A model generated the notes under the pieces. It made no database searches and was not told where the DNA came from. It worked only from the letters and a program-made list of their open reading frames with translations. The position numbers and the translations under genes are program-made. Positions 5,610-11,867 of a DNA stretch of 11,867 nt are shown here, in pieces. Every line of letters starts with the position of its first letter. Position 1 is the stretch's first letter. This DNA comes from Chloroflexota bacterium (GTDB taxonomy: Bacteria; Chloroflexota; Limnocylindria; Limnocylindrales; CSP1-4), in the NCBI GenBank assembly GCA_027457005.1, contig DAIDTV010000027.1, positions 1 to 11,867 on the forward strand, given 5' to 3'.

Positions 5610-7705
5610 CGGCGGGCGACGAGTGGAGGCCGGCTCCCGGCGACCCCACCGGTCGCGGCCGGGCCCGGTACAGGCGCTGGGACGGCACCCAGCAGCCGGC
5701 GGGCATCGAGGCCGACGAGCTGCTCGACGCGCTCTCCGAGGACATCCTGGCGGACGGGGACCTGGAGGACGCGCTGCGCCGGATGATGGAGGACGGGCTG
5801 CCCGCCGACCGGGATCGCGCCGGCCTGACGGGGCTGCGGGAGCTGCTGCGGCGCCTCGCCGACAGGCGCCGCGAACTGCTGGAGCGGCACGGGCTGGGCG
5901 ACGTGATGGGCGACCTGCGCCGCCAGCTCCAGGAGATCGTCGACACGGAGCGGGAGGGGATCGAGCGGCGGCTTGCCGGGTCCGGCGAGCCCGGCGACGC
6001 CGGGGGCCCCGGCGATCCGATGCGACGCATGCTGGGAGACCTGGCACGCCGGCACCGGGCGGCGCTGGACGCGCTGCCGGACGACCCCGGCGGGCGGATC
6101 CGTGCCCTGGAGGAATACGAGTTCCTCGAGCCGGCGGCCCGCGACGCGTTCCAGCAGCTGCTGGAACGACTGCAGGGGCGCATGCTCGACTCGACCTTCC
6201 AGGGACTCGCCGATCGGCTGAAGGCGACCACGCCGGAGGAACTGCGGGCGACCCGCGAGATGGTGCGCGACCTGCAGCAGCTGCTGCAGGATCGGCTGTC
6301 CGGCGGCAACCCGGACGCGAGCGCGTTCCTCGGGCGGTACGGCGACGCGTTCCCGGGGGCGCGCAACCTCGACGATGTCATCGCCCAGCTGGCCGAACGC
6401 ATGGCGGCCATGCAGTCGCTGCTGCGGTCCCTCAGCCGGGAACAGCGCGACGAGCTGGGGTCGCTGATGGATGCGCTGCTGCGCGACGACCGGCTCCGCT
6501 ACGACCTGGCACGCCTGGCCTCGCTGCTGGACCGGATCCTCCCGGAGGGTCTCGGCGCGCCGTACGCGTTCCGGGGCGACCACGACATCGGGCTCGAGCA
6601 GGCGCTCGATGAGATCGCGCCGCTGCAGCAGATGGACCGTCTGGGCGAGCGGCTGGCCGATGCCGGCGATCCGTCCGCGCTCGCGAGCGTCGATGCGGAT
6701 GAAGTGCGCCGGCTGCTCGACGCGGAGTCGGCGGAGCAGTTCGCGGCGCTGCAGCGGGCGGCGCAGGCGCTGGAGGATGCGGGCTACGTCACCCGCGACG
6801 GGGACCGGCTTGAGCTCACGGCCCGGGGACAGCGCCGCATCGGCCAGCGCGTGCTGGACGAGGTGTTCGGCCGGCTGGGCCGCGACGCGTTCGGCGGGCA
6901 CCGGGTGGCCCGGGTCGGCTGGACCGGCGAGCGCACGGGCACCTCGTCCCCGTACGAGTTCGGCCGCCCGTTCGACCTGGACCTGCGCGGGACCCTCGAT
7001 CGGGCGGTGTCCAGGGCGTTCGCCGCCCCGGCCGGCGACGCGAGGGACACGCCGCCCGCGACGGGCGGCCGGGTGCCGGTGCGTCTCGCTCCCGACGACT
7101 TCCAGGTCCACGACGCGGAGGAGGTGACCTCGGCGTCCACCGTGCTGCTCCTGGACATGAGCCGCTCGATGCTGCTCCGCGGGTGCTTCGTCGCTGCCAG
7201 GAAGGTGGCGATCGCGCTGGACACCCTGATCCGGACGCGCTATCCGCACGACACCCTGCACGTGGTCGGGTTCGCCTACGTCGCCCGGGAGGTTCCGCCC
7301 GGTTCGCTGGCGACGCTGTCGTGGCACGGAAACGAGTACGGCACGAACCTCCAGCACGCGCTGCTGCTGGCGCGAGGGCTCCTGGCGCGCGGCTCGCCCG
7401 CGAACCGCTCGATCGTGGTGATCACCGACGGCGAACCCACCGCGCACATCGACGACGGCCGGGTGGAGTTCAACTACCCGCCCACCCGGCGCACGATCGA
7501 GGCGACGCTCCGCGAGGTGGCGCGCTGCACGCGGGACGGGATCACCATCAACACCTTCATGCTGGAGCGCTCTCGCGCGCTCGGCGAGTTCGTGGATCGC
7601 GTCACGCGCATGAACCGTGGCCGCGCCTTCTACGCCAGCCCCGAGCGCCTCGAGGAGTTCGTGCTGGTCGACTACCTCGACCGGCGGACCCGGCGCGTGG
7701 CCTGA
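5606..7705 (+). CDS. von Willebrand factor A (vWA) protein, MoxR partner
   Basis: 699 aa from a GTG start. Residues 1-500 are charged and mostly helical (Arg/Leu/Glu/Asp-rich, with segments such as ELLDALSEDILADGDLEDAL and RRLADRRRELLERHGL), with likely coiled-coil stretches. A small domain near residues 395-420 (GYVTRDGDRLELTARGQRRIG) resembles a winged helix. The C-terminal vWA domain (about 505-690) has a complete metal-ion-dependent adhesion site: D517-M-S-R-S521, T580 in GTNLQ and D608 in ITDGEPT. Length and architecture fit the actinobacterial vWA family typified by Rv0959 (COG4867-like), encoded next to a MoxR/ChlI ATPase as here. In characterised MoxR/vWA pairs (RavA/ViaA, CbbQ/CbbO, NorQ/NorD, CobS/CobT) the vWA protein links the ATPase ring to its client through the MIDAS. 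No signal peptide or membrane segment is seen, so it is probably cytosolic. The client is unknown. Confidence 0.87.
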   Translation: MTAGDEWRPAPGDPTGRGRARYRRWDGTQQPAGIEADELLDALSEDILADGDLEDALRRMMEDGLPADRDRAGLTGLRELLRRLADRRRELLERHGLGDVMGDLRRQLQEIVDTEREGIERRLAGSGEPGDAGGPGDPMRRMLGDLARRHRAALDALPDDPGGRIRALEEYEFLEPAARDAFQQLLERLQGRMLDSTFQGLADRLKATTPEELRATREMVRDLQQLLQDRLSGGNPDASAFLGRYGDAFPGARNLDDVIAQLAERMAAMQSLLRSLSREQRDELGSLMDALLRDDRLRYDLARLASLLDRILPEGLGAPYAFRGDHDIGLEQALDEIAPLQQMDRLGERLADAGDPSALASVDADEVRRLLDAESAEQFAALQRAAQALEDAGYVTRDGDRLELTARGQRRIGQRVLDEVFGRLGRDAFGGHRVARVGWTGERTGTSSPYEFGRPFDLDLRGTLDRAVSRAFAAPAGDARDTPPATGGRVPVRLAPDDFQVHDAEEVTSASTVLLLDMSRSMLLRGCFVAARKVAIALDTLIRTRYPHDTLHVVGFAYVAREVPPGSLATLSWHGNEYGTNLQHALLLARGLLARGSPANRSIVVITDGEPTAHIDDGRVEFNYPPTRRTIEATLREVARCTRDGITINTFMLERSRALGEFVDRVTRMNRGRAFYASPERLEEFVLVDYLDRRTRRVA

Positions 7706-7720
7706 CCGCGGGCGAGCGGA

Positions 7721-7740
7721 CCGCGCGGCACCATCCGCGG
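7721..7740 (+). terminator. Weak hairpin after the vWA gene
   Basis: CCGCG at 7721-7725 can pair with CGCGG at 7736-7740 around a 10-base loop, 15 bases past the vWA stop. There is no T-tract, so this is at best a weak or Rho-assisted terminator. Confidence 0.2.
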
Positions 7741-7790
7741 CTCGGCCCAGTCGGCCCGGAACTCCGCCCGAGGTTCCCCGCCCGGCGCGG

Positions 7791-7796
7791 TAGGAT
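7791..7796 (+). promoter_or_regulatory. Candidate -10 box (TAGGAT) for the aldolase gene
   Basis: TAGGAT in the 142-base gap 7706-7847, 51 bases before the ATG at 7848. It matches TATAAT at four of six positions, and no good -35 is visible. A separate promoter is plausible because the gap is much larger than those inside the preceding gene series. Confidence 0.3.
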
Positions 7797-7835
7797 TCCG
7801 GGCACGACATCGATCACCCACCGCGTCCCCCGACC

Positions 7836-7840
7836 GGAGG
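7836..7840 (+). promoter_or_regulatory. Ribosome binding site of the aldolase gene
   Basis: GGAGG, 7 bases before ATG 7848. It fixes this start. Confidence 0.7.
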
Positions 7841-7847
7841 CAACGCC

Positions 7848-9260
7848 ATGACCCAGCCCACCGTCGCAGGCTCTCCCACGGAGCTCCTGGCCCTGCTCCG
7901 CGGCATCGCGCGGATCGAGGGCGGGCGGCTCGTCGTCGAGGACGCGGCGGCCCTGCGGGACCGCGGGATCCGCGACCTCGCCTGGAGCGCGACGTTCAGC
8001 CAGGACCCGGCCACCGTGGAAGCTGCCCAGTGGATCGTCTGGGAGGCCGCGCAGTCCCTGGGGATCCGTTCGGCGAGCATCCACGACCTGTACATGGCCC
8101 GCGGGCGCGGCGAGATCGGCGGGTTCACGGTCCCGGCGATGAACCTGCGGACCCAGGTCTTCGACATGGCGCGGACGGTCTACGAGACGGCCCTCCGCCA
8201 CGACGTCGGTCCGCTGATCCTGGAGCTCGCGCGCAGCGAGCAGGAATACTCGTACCAGCGCCCCGGAGAGTACATCACCAGCTGCCTCGCCGGCGCGATC
8301 GCGGCCGGCTGGAGCGGCCCGGTATTCATCCAGGGCGACCACTACCAGTTCAACGCGAAGAAGTACGCCGCGGACCCCGAGGCGGTGACGGAATCGCTCC
8401 GCGCGGCGACCCGGACGGCGATCGGCGTGGGCTACGGGAACATCGACATCGACAGCTCGACGCTGGTGGACCTGTCGAAGCCGACCGTCGACGAGGAGCA
8501 GCGCGCCAACTACGAGCGGGCCGCGGAACTCGCCGCGCTGATCCGGCAGGTCGAACCGGCCGGACTGACCGTCAGCATCGGCGGGGAGATCGGCGAGGTC
8601 GGCAAGCAGAACTCCACGGAGCCCGAGCTGCGGGCGTTCCTGGACGGCTTCCGCCGCGAGCTCGACCGCCGGGCAGGCCCGGACGCGGTCGGCCTCTCGA
8701 AGGTCAGCATCCAGACGGGCACCAGCCACGGCGGGGTGCCGCTGCCGGGCGGCGGTGTGGCCCAGGTGAAGGTCGACTTCGACACGATCCGGCGGCTCTC
8801 CGCGGTGTGCAGGGTGTACGGGATGGCCGGCGCCGTCCAGCATGGTGCGTCCACGCTCCCCGACGCGCTGTTCCACCGGTTCCCCGAGGTCGACACGGCC
8901 GAGATCCACCTAGCCACCGGGTTCCAGAACACGCTGTACGACCACCCCGCGACACCGCAGGCGCTGCACGACGAGGTGGAGCTCTGGGTGCAGACCAACT
9001 GCGCCGCCGAGCGGACGCCAGGCGAGACGGACCAGCAGTTCGTCTACAAGACGCGCAAGAAGGCGCTCGGCCCGCTCAAGCGCCGCCTGTGGGAGCTGGA
9101 GACCAAGGACGAGATCCTGCTGACGCAGGCGCAGAAGCTCGAGCTCCTGTTCCACGAGCTGCGGGTGAACGGCACCCGCGATCTGCTCGACCGGTACATC
9201 ACGGCGCCCGAGCGGCACCGCCCGCTGCCGGAGGCGCTCCGGCCGGCCGTCACCGCCTGA
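7848..9260 (+). CDS. Class II (metal-dependent) fructose-bisphosphate-aldolase-family protein, long form
   Basis: 470 aa. Class II aldolases use a divalent metal, usually zinc, to cleave or join ketose 1,6-bisphosphates with dihydroxyacetone phosphate in glycolysis, gluconeogenesis or tagatose metabolism. The family signatures are present in order: QGDHYQF with catalytic-type D164 and metal ligand H165; SIGGEIGE (E247, E250); IQTGTSHGG with H294 (the GTSHG motif); a following KVDFDTIRRL, matching the usual LDFDRL; and VQHGAST with H332 in place of the usual HGGSG. Most class II aldolases have about 280-360 residues. This one has roughly 90 extra at the N-terminus, before VPAMNLR, and about 110 extra after the barrel, a charged helical tail containing TRKKALGPLKRRLWELETKDE. 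It is therefore a distinct subfamily whose substrate need not be fructose 1,6-bisphosphate. It stands alone on the plus strand and converges with the aminotransferase gene. Confidence 0.8.
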   Translation: MTQPTVAGSPTELLALLRGIARIEGGRLVVEDAAALRDRGIRDLAWSATFSQDPATVEAAQWIVWEAAQSLGIRSASIHDLYMARGRGEIGGFTVPAMNLRTQVFDMARTVYETALRHDVGPLILELARSEQEYSYQRPGEYITSCLAGAIAAGWSGPVFIQGDHYQFNAKKYAADPEAVTESLRAATRTAIGVGYGNIDIDSSTLVDLSKPTVDEEQRANYERAAELAALIRQVEPAGLTVSIGGEIGEVGKQNSTEPELRAFLDGFRRELDRRAGPDAVGLSKVSIQTGTSHGGVPLPGGGVAQVKVDFDTIRRLSAVCRVYGMAGAVQHGASTLPDALFHRFPEVDTAEIHLATGFQNTLYDHPATPQALHDEVELWVQTNCAAERTPGETDQQFVYKTRKKALGPLKRRLWELETKDEILLTQAQKLELLFHELRVNGTRDLLDRYITAPERHRPLPEALRPAVTA

Positions 9261-9268
9261 TCCGCGCC

Positions 9269-9282
9269 GGGGGCGCGCCCCC
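9269..9282. terminator. GC hairpin in the 60-base convergent gap
   Basis: GGGGGCGCGCCCCC is a perfect palindrome (5-bp arms, CGCG centre) between the stop codons of the aldolase (plus) and aminotransferase (minus). As a symmetric element it could slow transcription from both sides. No T-tract follows on either strand, so termination is only a guess. Confidence 0.35.
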
Positions 9283-9320
9283 TCGACCCGGCCGTCTTCC
9301 GGGGAGGGAGCCGTCCCGGG

Positions 9321-10634
9321 TCAGGCCCCGGCGACCTCCATCGACTCCGCCAGCACCGCCACCGCGTGGTCGATCTCGCGGGGCGTGGTGACGAGCGGCG
9401 GGATCAGCCGCACGACCTGGCCCCACGTCCCGGCCGAGAGCACGATCAGGTGGCGTTCCAGCGCCGCCCCGATGACGCGCTTCGCGAGCTCCGGGTCGGG
9501 GACGCGGCCGTCGCCCTCGTCCGGGCGCACGAACTCGAGCCCGACCATCAGCCCGAGCCCGCGCAGGTCCCCCAGGCGGTGGAACCGCCCCCGGACCCCG
9601 GCGAGCGCCGCGAGAAGCTGTGCCCCGCGATCACGCGCGTTCTGCACGAGCCCCTGGTCCTGGATCACGTCGAGGGTCGCGTTCGCGGCGGCGCAGGCCA
9701 CCGCGTTGCCGCCGTACGTGCCGCCGTGTGCCCCGGGAGACCACCGGGCCAGCAGGTCGCGCCGGGCCACGATCCCGCCCAGCGGGAGCCCCGCCGCGAT
9801 CCCCTTGGCCCCCATCAGGATGTCCGGCACCACGCCGGTGTGGGCTACGGCGAACAGCTCGCCGGTGCGCCCGAAGCCGGTCTGCACCTCGTCGGCCACG
9901 AGCAGGATCACGTGCCGGGACGCGATCTCCCGCAATCGGGGCAGGAACGTGGGCGGCGGCACCACGTAGCCGCCCTCGCCGAGAACGGGCTCGACCACGA
10001 ACGCGGCCACCCTGGAGGGCACCACCACCTGCGCGAACAGCTGCTCGAGCTGGGCCTCCCAGTCGCAGGTGCAGGCTCCGGGGTCGTGGGATCCCCCGGC
10101 GGCGCGGTAGCAGTACGGGTAAGGGGCGTGGTACACGGAGCCGGGGAGGGGCTCGAAATCGCCACGGATCGACACGCGCGACGTGGTGAGGGCCATGGCC
10201 TGCGCCGTCCTGCCGTGGAAGCCGCCACGGAAGGCGACGATGGCGGGGCGCCCGGTGGCCGCCCGGGCGAGCTTGACGGCCGCCTCCGTCGCCTCGGCCC
10301 CGGAGTTGGCCAGGAAGGCCTGCCAGTCGTCGCCGGGCAGCACGTGGCGCAGCCGCTCGTGCAGCAGCAGCCCGGGCTCGTGGTAGACGATGTTCTGCTG
10401 GCCGTGCAACAGCCTCGCCGCCTGCGCCTGGATCGCGGCGACGACCCTCGGGTGGGCGTGGCCGGTGTTCGTGACGCCGATCCCCGAGCTGTAGTCCAGG
10501 TACCGCTCACCCTCCACCGTGATGAGCCAGGAACCTTCCCCCCGGTCGATCACGAGGTCGGTGTAGCGCGACCAGACGGCCGGGACGACCGACCGGTCCG
10601 GCATGACGGTGGCGGCGGCGTTCGACTCGATCAC
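9321..10634 (-). CDS. Class III PLP-dependent aminotransferase (GABA/putrescine/acetylornithine type)
   Basis: 437 aa, usual length for the family. It moves an omega-amino group from a substrate such as 4-aminobutyrate, putrescine or acetylornithine to an oxo-acid, using pyridoxal phosphate. Motifs in order: YLDYSSGIGVTNTGHAHPRV near the N-terminus, FLANSGAEATEAAVKLARAATG (cofactor phosphate binding), FRGGFHGRT, VVEPVLGEGGY, VADEVQTGFGRTG (D248 binds the PLP ring nitrogen), GAKGIAAGLPLGG (K277 forms the Schiff base) and GGTYGGNAVAC. A Cys-containing segment, YPYCYR...CTCD near residue 165-185, is shared with some GABA aminotransferases. The GTG start follows the SD-like GAGGAGGG, which overlaps the stop of the regulator upstream; only 10 bases separate the two genes. 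Co-transcription with a PotC-like permease and a cupin regulator points to polyamine or GABA catabolism. The substrate cannot be read from the sequence. Confidence 0.88.
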   Translation of the reverse strand: MIESNAAATVMPDRSVVPAVWSRYTDLVIDRGEGSWLITVEGERYLDYSSGIGVTNTGHAHPRVVAAIQAQAARLLHGQQNIVYHEPGLLLHERLRHVLPGDDWQAFLANSGAEATEAAVKLARAATGRPAIVAFRGGFHGRTAQAMALTTSRVSIRGDFEPLPGSVYHAPYPYCYRAAGGSHDPGACTCDWEAQLEQLFAQVVVPSRVAAFVVEPVLGEGGYVVPPPTFLPRLREIASRHVILLVADEVQTGFGRTGELFAVAHTGVVPDILMGAKGIAAGLPLGGIVARRDLLARWSPGAHGGTYGGNAVACAAANATLDVIQDQGLVQNARDRGAQLLAALAGVRGRFHRLGDLRGLGLMVGLEFVRPDEGDGRVPDPELAKRVIGAALERHLIVLSAGTWGQVVRLIPPLVTTPREIDHAVAVLAESMEVAGA

Positions 10635-10638
10635 GGCT

Positions 10639-10646
10639 CCCTCCTC
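10639..10646 (-). promoter_or_regulatory. Strong ribosome binding site of the aminotransferase, overlapping the regulator stop
   Basis: On the minus strand, GAGGAGGG overlaps the TGA of the regulator (10647-10645) and precedes GTG 10634 by 4 bases. It supports the GTG start and indicates coupled translation. Confidence 0.7.
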
Positions 10647-11457
10647 AGAAGGTCGGCGGCGTGTTGACCCAGACCAGGCGCGTCTCGGTCGTGGCGAGCG
10701 CGCGGAACCGGTGCGACAGCGTCGAGGGGAACGTCAGCGCGTCGCCCTCGGCCAGCTCGTAGTACTCCTGCTCACCCAGCCAGACGCCCACGCGCCCGTC
10801 GAGCACCAGCATGAGCTCCTCGCCGGGATGGGCGTACCATCCGTCGCTCCCGGCGCCGGCCGCGAGCACGAAGAGCTGCGCTTCGAGCGCCGTGGGGTCG
10901 TTCGAGAGGTCCTCCATGCGGATGGCCGGGCCACCCAGCTCGACCACCCGGCGCTCGCCGGCCCGCACCACCCGGCCGGCGCTCGCCGGCGTCCCTCGGG
11001 TGAGCTCGGCGACGGTCGTGCCGCAGGCGGCGGCGAGCCGGTGCAGTGCCGCGAGGGATGCGCCGGACAGGCCCCGCTCGAAGGCGGAGATGAAGCTCGA
11101 GGACAGGCCCGTGCGCGCGGCCGTGTCGCCCAGGGTCATGCGGCGGCGCAGGCGCCGTTCGCGCAGGCGGGCGCCCGGGAGTCCGGCCGGCGGCTCCCAT
11201 GGGTGCTCCGCGGCCGGCGTGCCCGGCGACATCCCGAGGATGCGCCGGATGGCGGGGGCGTTGAGCTGCTCGGCGCGCAGCCGGGCCACCTCGCGGGCCC
11301 GGTCCACGTCGGCCGGCTGGTAGAGGCGCTGGCCGCCGCGCCCGCGCGACGGGTGCAGGAGTCCCTCGCGCTCCCACTGGCGGAGGCGCGAGGGACTGGT
11401 GCCCACGAGCCTCGCGGCCTCGGTGATCCGGAGGCGACCGGTTTCGAGCTGGCCCAC
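10645..11457 (-). CDS. Three-domain regulator: MerR HTH, XRE HTH and cupin
   Basis: 270 aa from GTG 11457; further upstream the same frame only shadows the permease gene. Residues 8-76 form a MerR-type winged helix-turn-helix (RLRITEAARLVGTSPSRLRQWEREGLL, then RGGQRLYQPADVDRAREVARL). Residues 96-153 form a second, XRE-type HTH (RLRRRMTLGDTAARTGLSSSFISAFERG). Residues 195-265 are a small cupin barrel with H210, E213/E214 (HPGEELMLVLDG) and H249 (GDALTFPSTLSHRF). The XRE-cupin half resembles regulators such as PuuR, which senses putrescine in Escherichia coli. The MerR half is an added DNA-binding module. It starts 8 bases after the permease stop and ends 10 bases before the aminotransferase, so it is probably a local regulator in the same transcript. 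The ligand and operator are unknown. A GTG start with weak upstream Shine-Dalgarno is the least certain part. Confidence 0.82.
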   Translation of the reverse strand: MGQLETGRLRITEAARLVGTSPSRLRQWEREGLLHPSRGRGGQRLYQPADVDRAREVARLRAEQLNAPAIRRILGMSPGTPAAEHPWEPPAGLPGARLRERRLRRRMTLGDTAARTGLSSSFISAFERGLSGASLAALHRLAAACGTTVAELTRGTPASAGRVVRAGERRVVELGGPAIRMEDLSNDPTALEAQLFVLAAGAGSDGWYAHPGEELMLVLDGRVGVWLGEQEYYELAEGDALTFPSTLSHRFRALATTETRLVWVNTPPTF

Positions 11458-11465
11458 GGCGGGGT

Positions 11466-11867
11466 CTACTGGCTGCGCCGCTGCAGGAGCGTCGAGCCCA
11501 GCACCAGCAGCACGGCCGTCCCGAAGATGATGGTCCCCACCACGTTGATCTGCACCGGCAGGGAGTTGCGGATGGATCCCCACACCCAGATCGGGAAGGT
11601 GTTGGTCAGCCCCGACGTGAAGTTGGTGACCACGAAGTCGTCGATCGAGAGCGAGAACGCGAGCAGGGCCGCCGCGAGGATTCCCGGGAAGATCAGCGGG
11701 AAGGTGACCTTCCAGAACGTCGTCCACTCGTTCGCGCCGAGGTCCATGGAGGCCTCCTCCAGCCGCCGGTCGAACCCCGCCATGCGCGCCTTCACGGTCA
11801 CCACGACGTAGCTGATGTTGAACATGATGTGCGCGATCAGGATCGTGTTGAACCCCAGGGGAAACAG
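11466..11867 (-). CDS. PotC-type ABC transporter permease, C-terminal part (runs off right edge)
   Basis: At least 133 residues in frame to the window edge, with no start in view; the ATG at 11825 is internal because homology continues upstream of it (LFPLGFNTILIAHIMFNISYVVV). This is an inner-membrane permease of the spermidine/putrescine (PotC) branch of the binding-protein-dependent ABC family. The EAA loop that docks the ATPase is seen as LEEASMDLGANEWTTFWKVTFP, followed by the PotC-like LIFPGILAAALLAFSLSIDDFVV. Hydrophobic segments lie at ILAAALLAFSLSI and at the C-terminus (VVGTIIFGTAVLLVLGSTLL). It is the most upstream visible gene of the minus-strand operon, and the remaining transporter genes would be expected to the right of the window. 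Substrate (polyamine or related cation) is inferred from the PotC-like motifs and the neighbouring aminotransferase and cupin regulator. Confidence 0.85.
   Translation of the reverse strand: MFPLGFNTILIAHIMFNISYVVVTVKARMAGFDRRLEEASMDLGANEWTTFWKVTFPLIFPGILAAALLAFSLSIDDFVVTNFTSGLTNTFPIWVWGSIRNSLPVQINVVGTIIFGTAVLLVLGSTLLQRRSQ

Noticed and set aside
4000..6411. An 803-residue minus-strand reading frame
   Set aside because: It lies antisense to the MoxR and vWA genes, has no recognisable domain, and is explained by scarcity of stop codons in GC-rich DNA.
5498..7810. A 770-residue minus-strand reading frame
   Set aside because: It mirrors the vWA gene codons, has repetitive Arg/Val/Gln/Pro composition and no motifs; the plus-strand gene has an intact MIDAS.
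7602..8909. A 435-residue minus-strand reading frame over the aldolase
   Set aside because: It has no family motifs, while the plus-strand aldolase has its metal ligands and a good ribosome binding site.
9366..10667. A 433-residue plus-strand reading frame over the aminotransferase
   Set aside because: It is the complement of a clear class III aminotransferase and shows only shadow composition.
11458..11727. Upstream extension of the regulator reading frame to an ATG at 11727
   Set aside because: This part overlaps the permease gene in another frame and has no domain. GTG 11457 fits the normal MerR N-terminus and clears the permease stop.
10603..11811. A 402-residue plus-strand reading frame over the regulator and permease
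   Set aside because: It is antisense to two genes with clear domains; its composition is Arg/Gly/Ala/His-rich without motifs.

Overview
The window is very GC-rich and densely coding, with strong G/C preference at third codon positions, GTG starts beside ATG, and many stop/start overlaps of the ATGA or GTGA type. The protein families (a bacterial MoxR/vWA pair of the kind seen in Actinomycetota, MetE-barrel-only proteins, a long class II aldolase) suit a Chloroflexota (for example Limnocylindria-like) or Actinomycetota bacterium. The sequence alone does not settle which. I see no rRNA, tRNA, CRISPR array, insertion sequence or phage gene.

Region 1 (78-7705, plus strand) reads as one tightly packed gene series. 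Two MetE-barrel proteins come first (78-1214 and 1211-2251), overlapping by ATGA. The second keeps all four zinc ligands of methionine synthase and the first does not, so the pair looks like a MetE split into its two barrels. After a 104-base spacer with a short 9-bp repeat come: a glyoxalase-II-like metallo-beta-lactamase protein whose 3' end is broken (2356 to about 2943); a protein resembling a VirB11/PilT/CpaF secretion ATPase but without a recognisable P-loop (2948-3955); a MoxR/Mg-chelatase-type AAA+ ATPase (3952-5550, GTGA overlap); and a 699-aa von Willebrand factor A protein with an intact MIDAS (5606-7705). A 20-codon ORF bridges the last two, overlapping each by 4 bases. A MoxR plus vWA pair normally forms a chaperone or metal-insertion machine that remodels a client protein. 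Coupling it to a possibly inactive VirB11-like ATPase and a damaged MBL protein is the most unusual feature here.

Region 2 (7848-9260, plus strand) is a single gene with its own ribosome binding site and a possible promoter. It encodes an unusually long (470 aa) class II fructose-bisphosphate-aldolase-type enzyme with the metal ligands in place.

Region 3 (9321 to the right edge, minus strand) is a convergent, closely spaced operon. In transcription order it holds the C-terminal part of a PotC-type ABC permease, a three-domain regulator (MerR HTH, XRE HTH, cupin) and a class III PLP aminotransferase. The combination suggests import and transamination of a polyamine, GABA or similar omega-amino compound under control of a PuuR-like sensor. 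The substrate is an inference.
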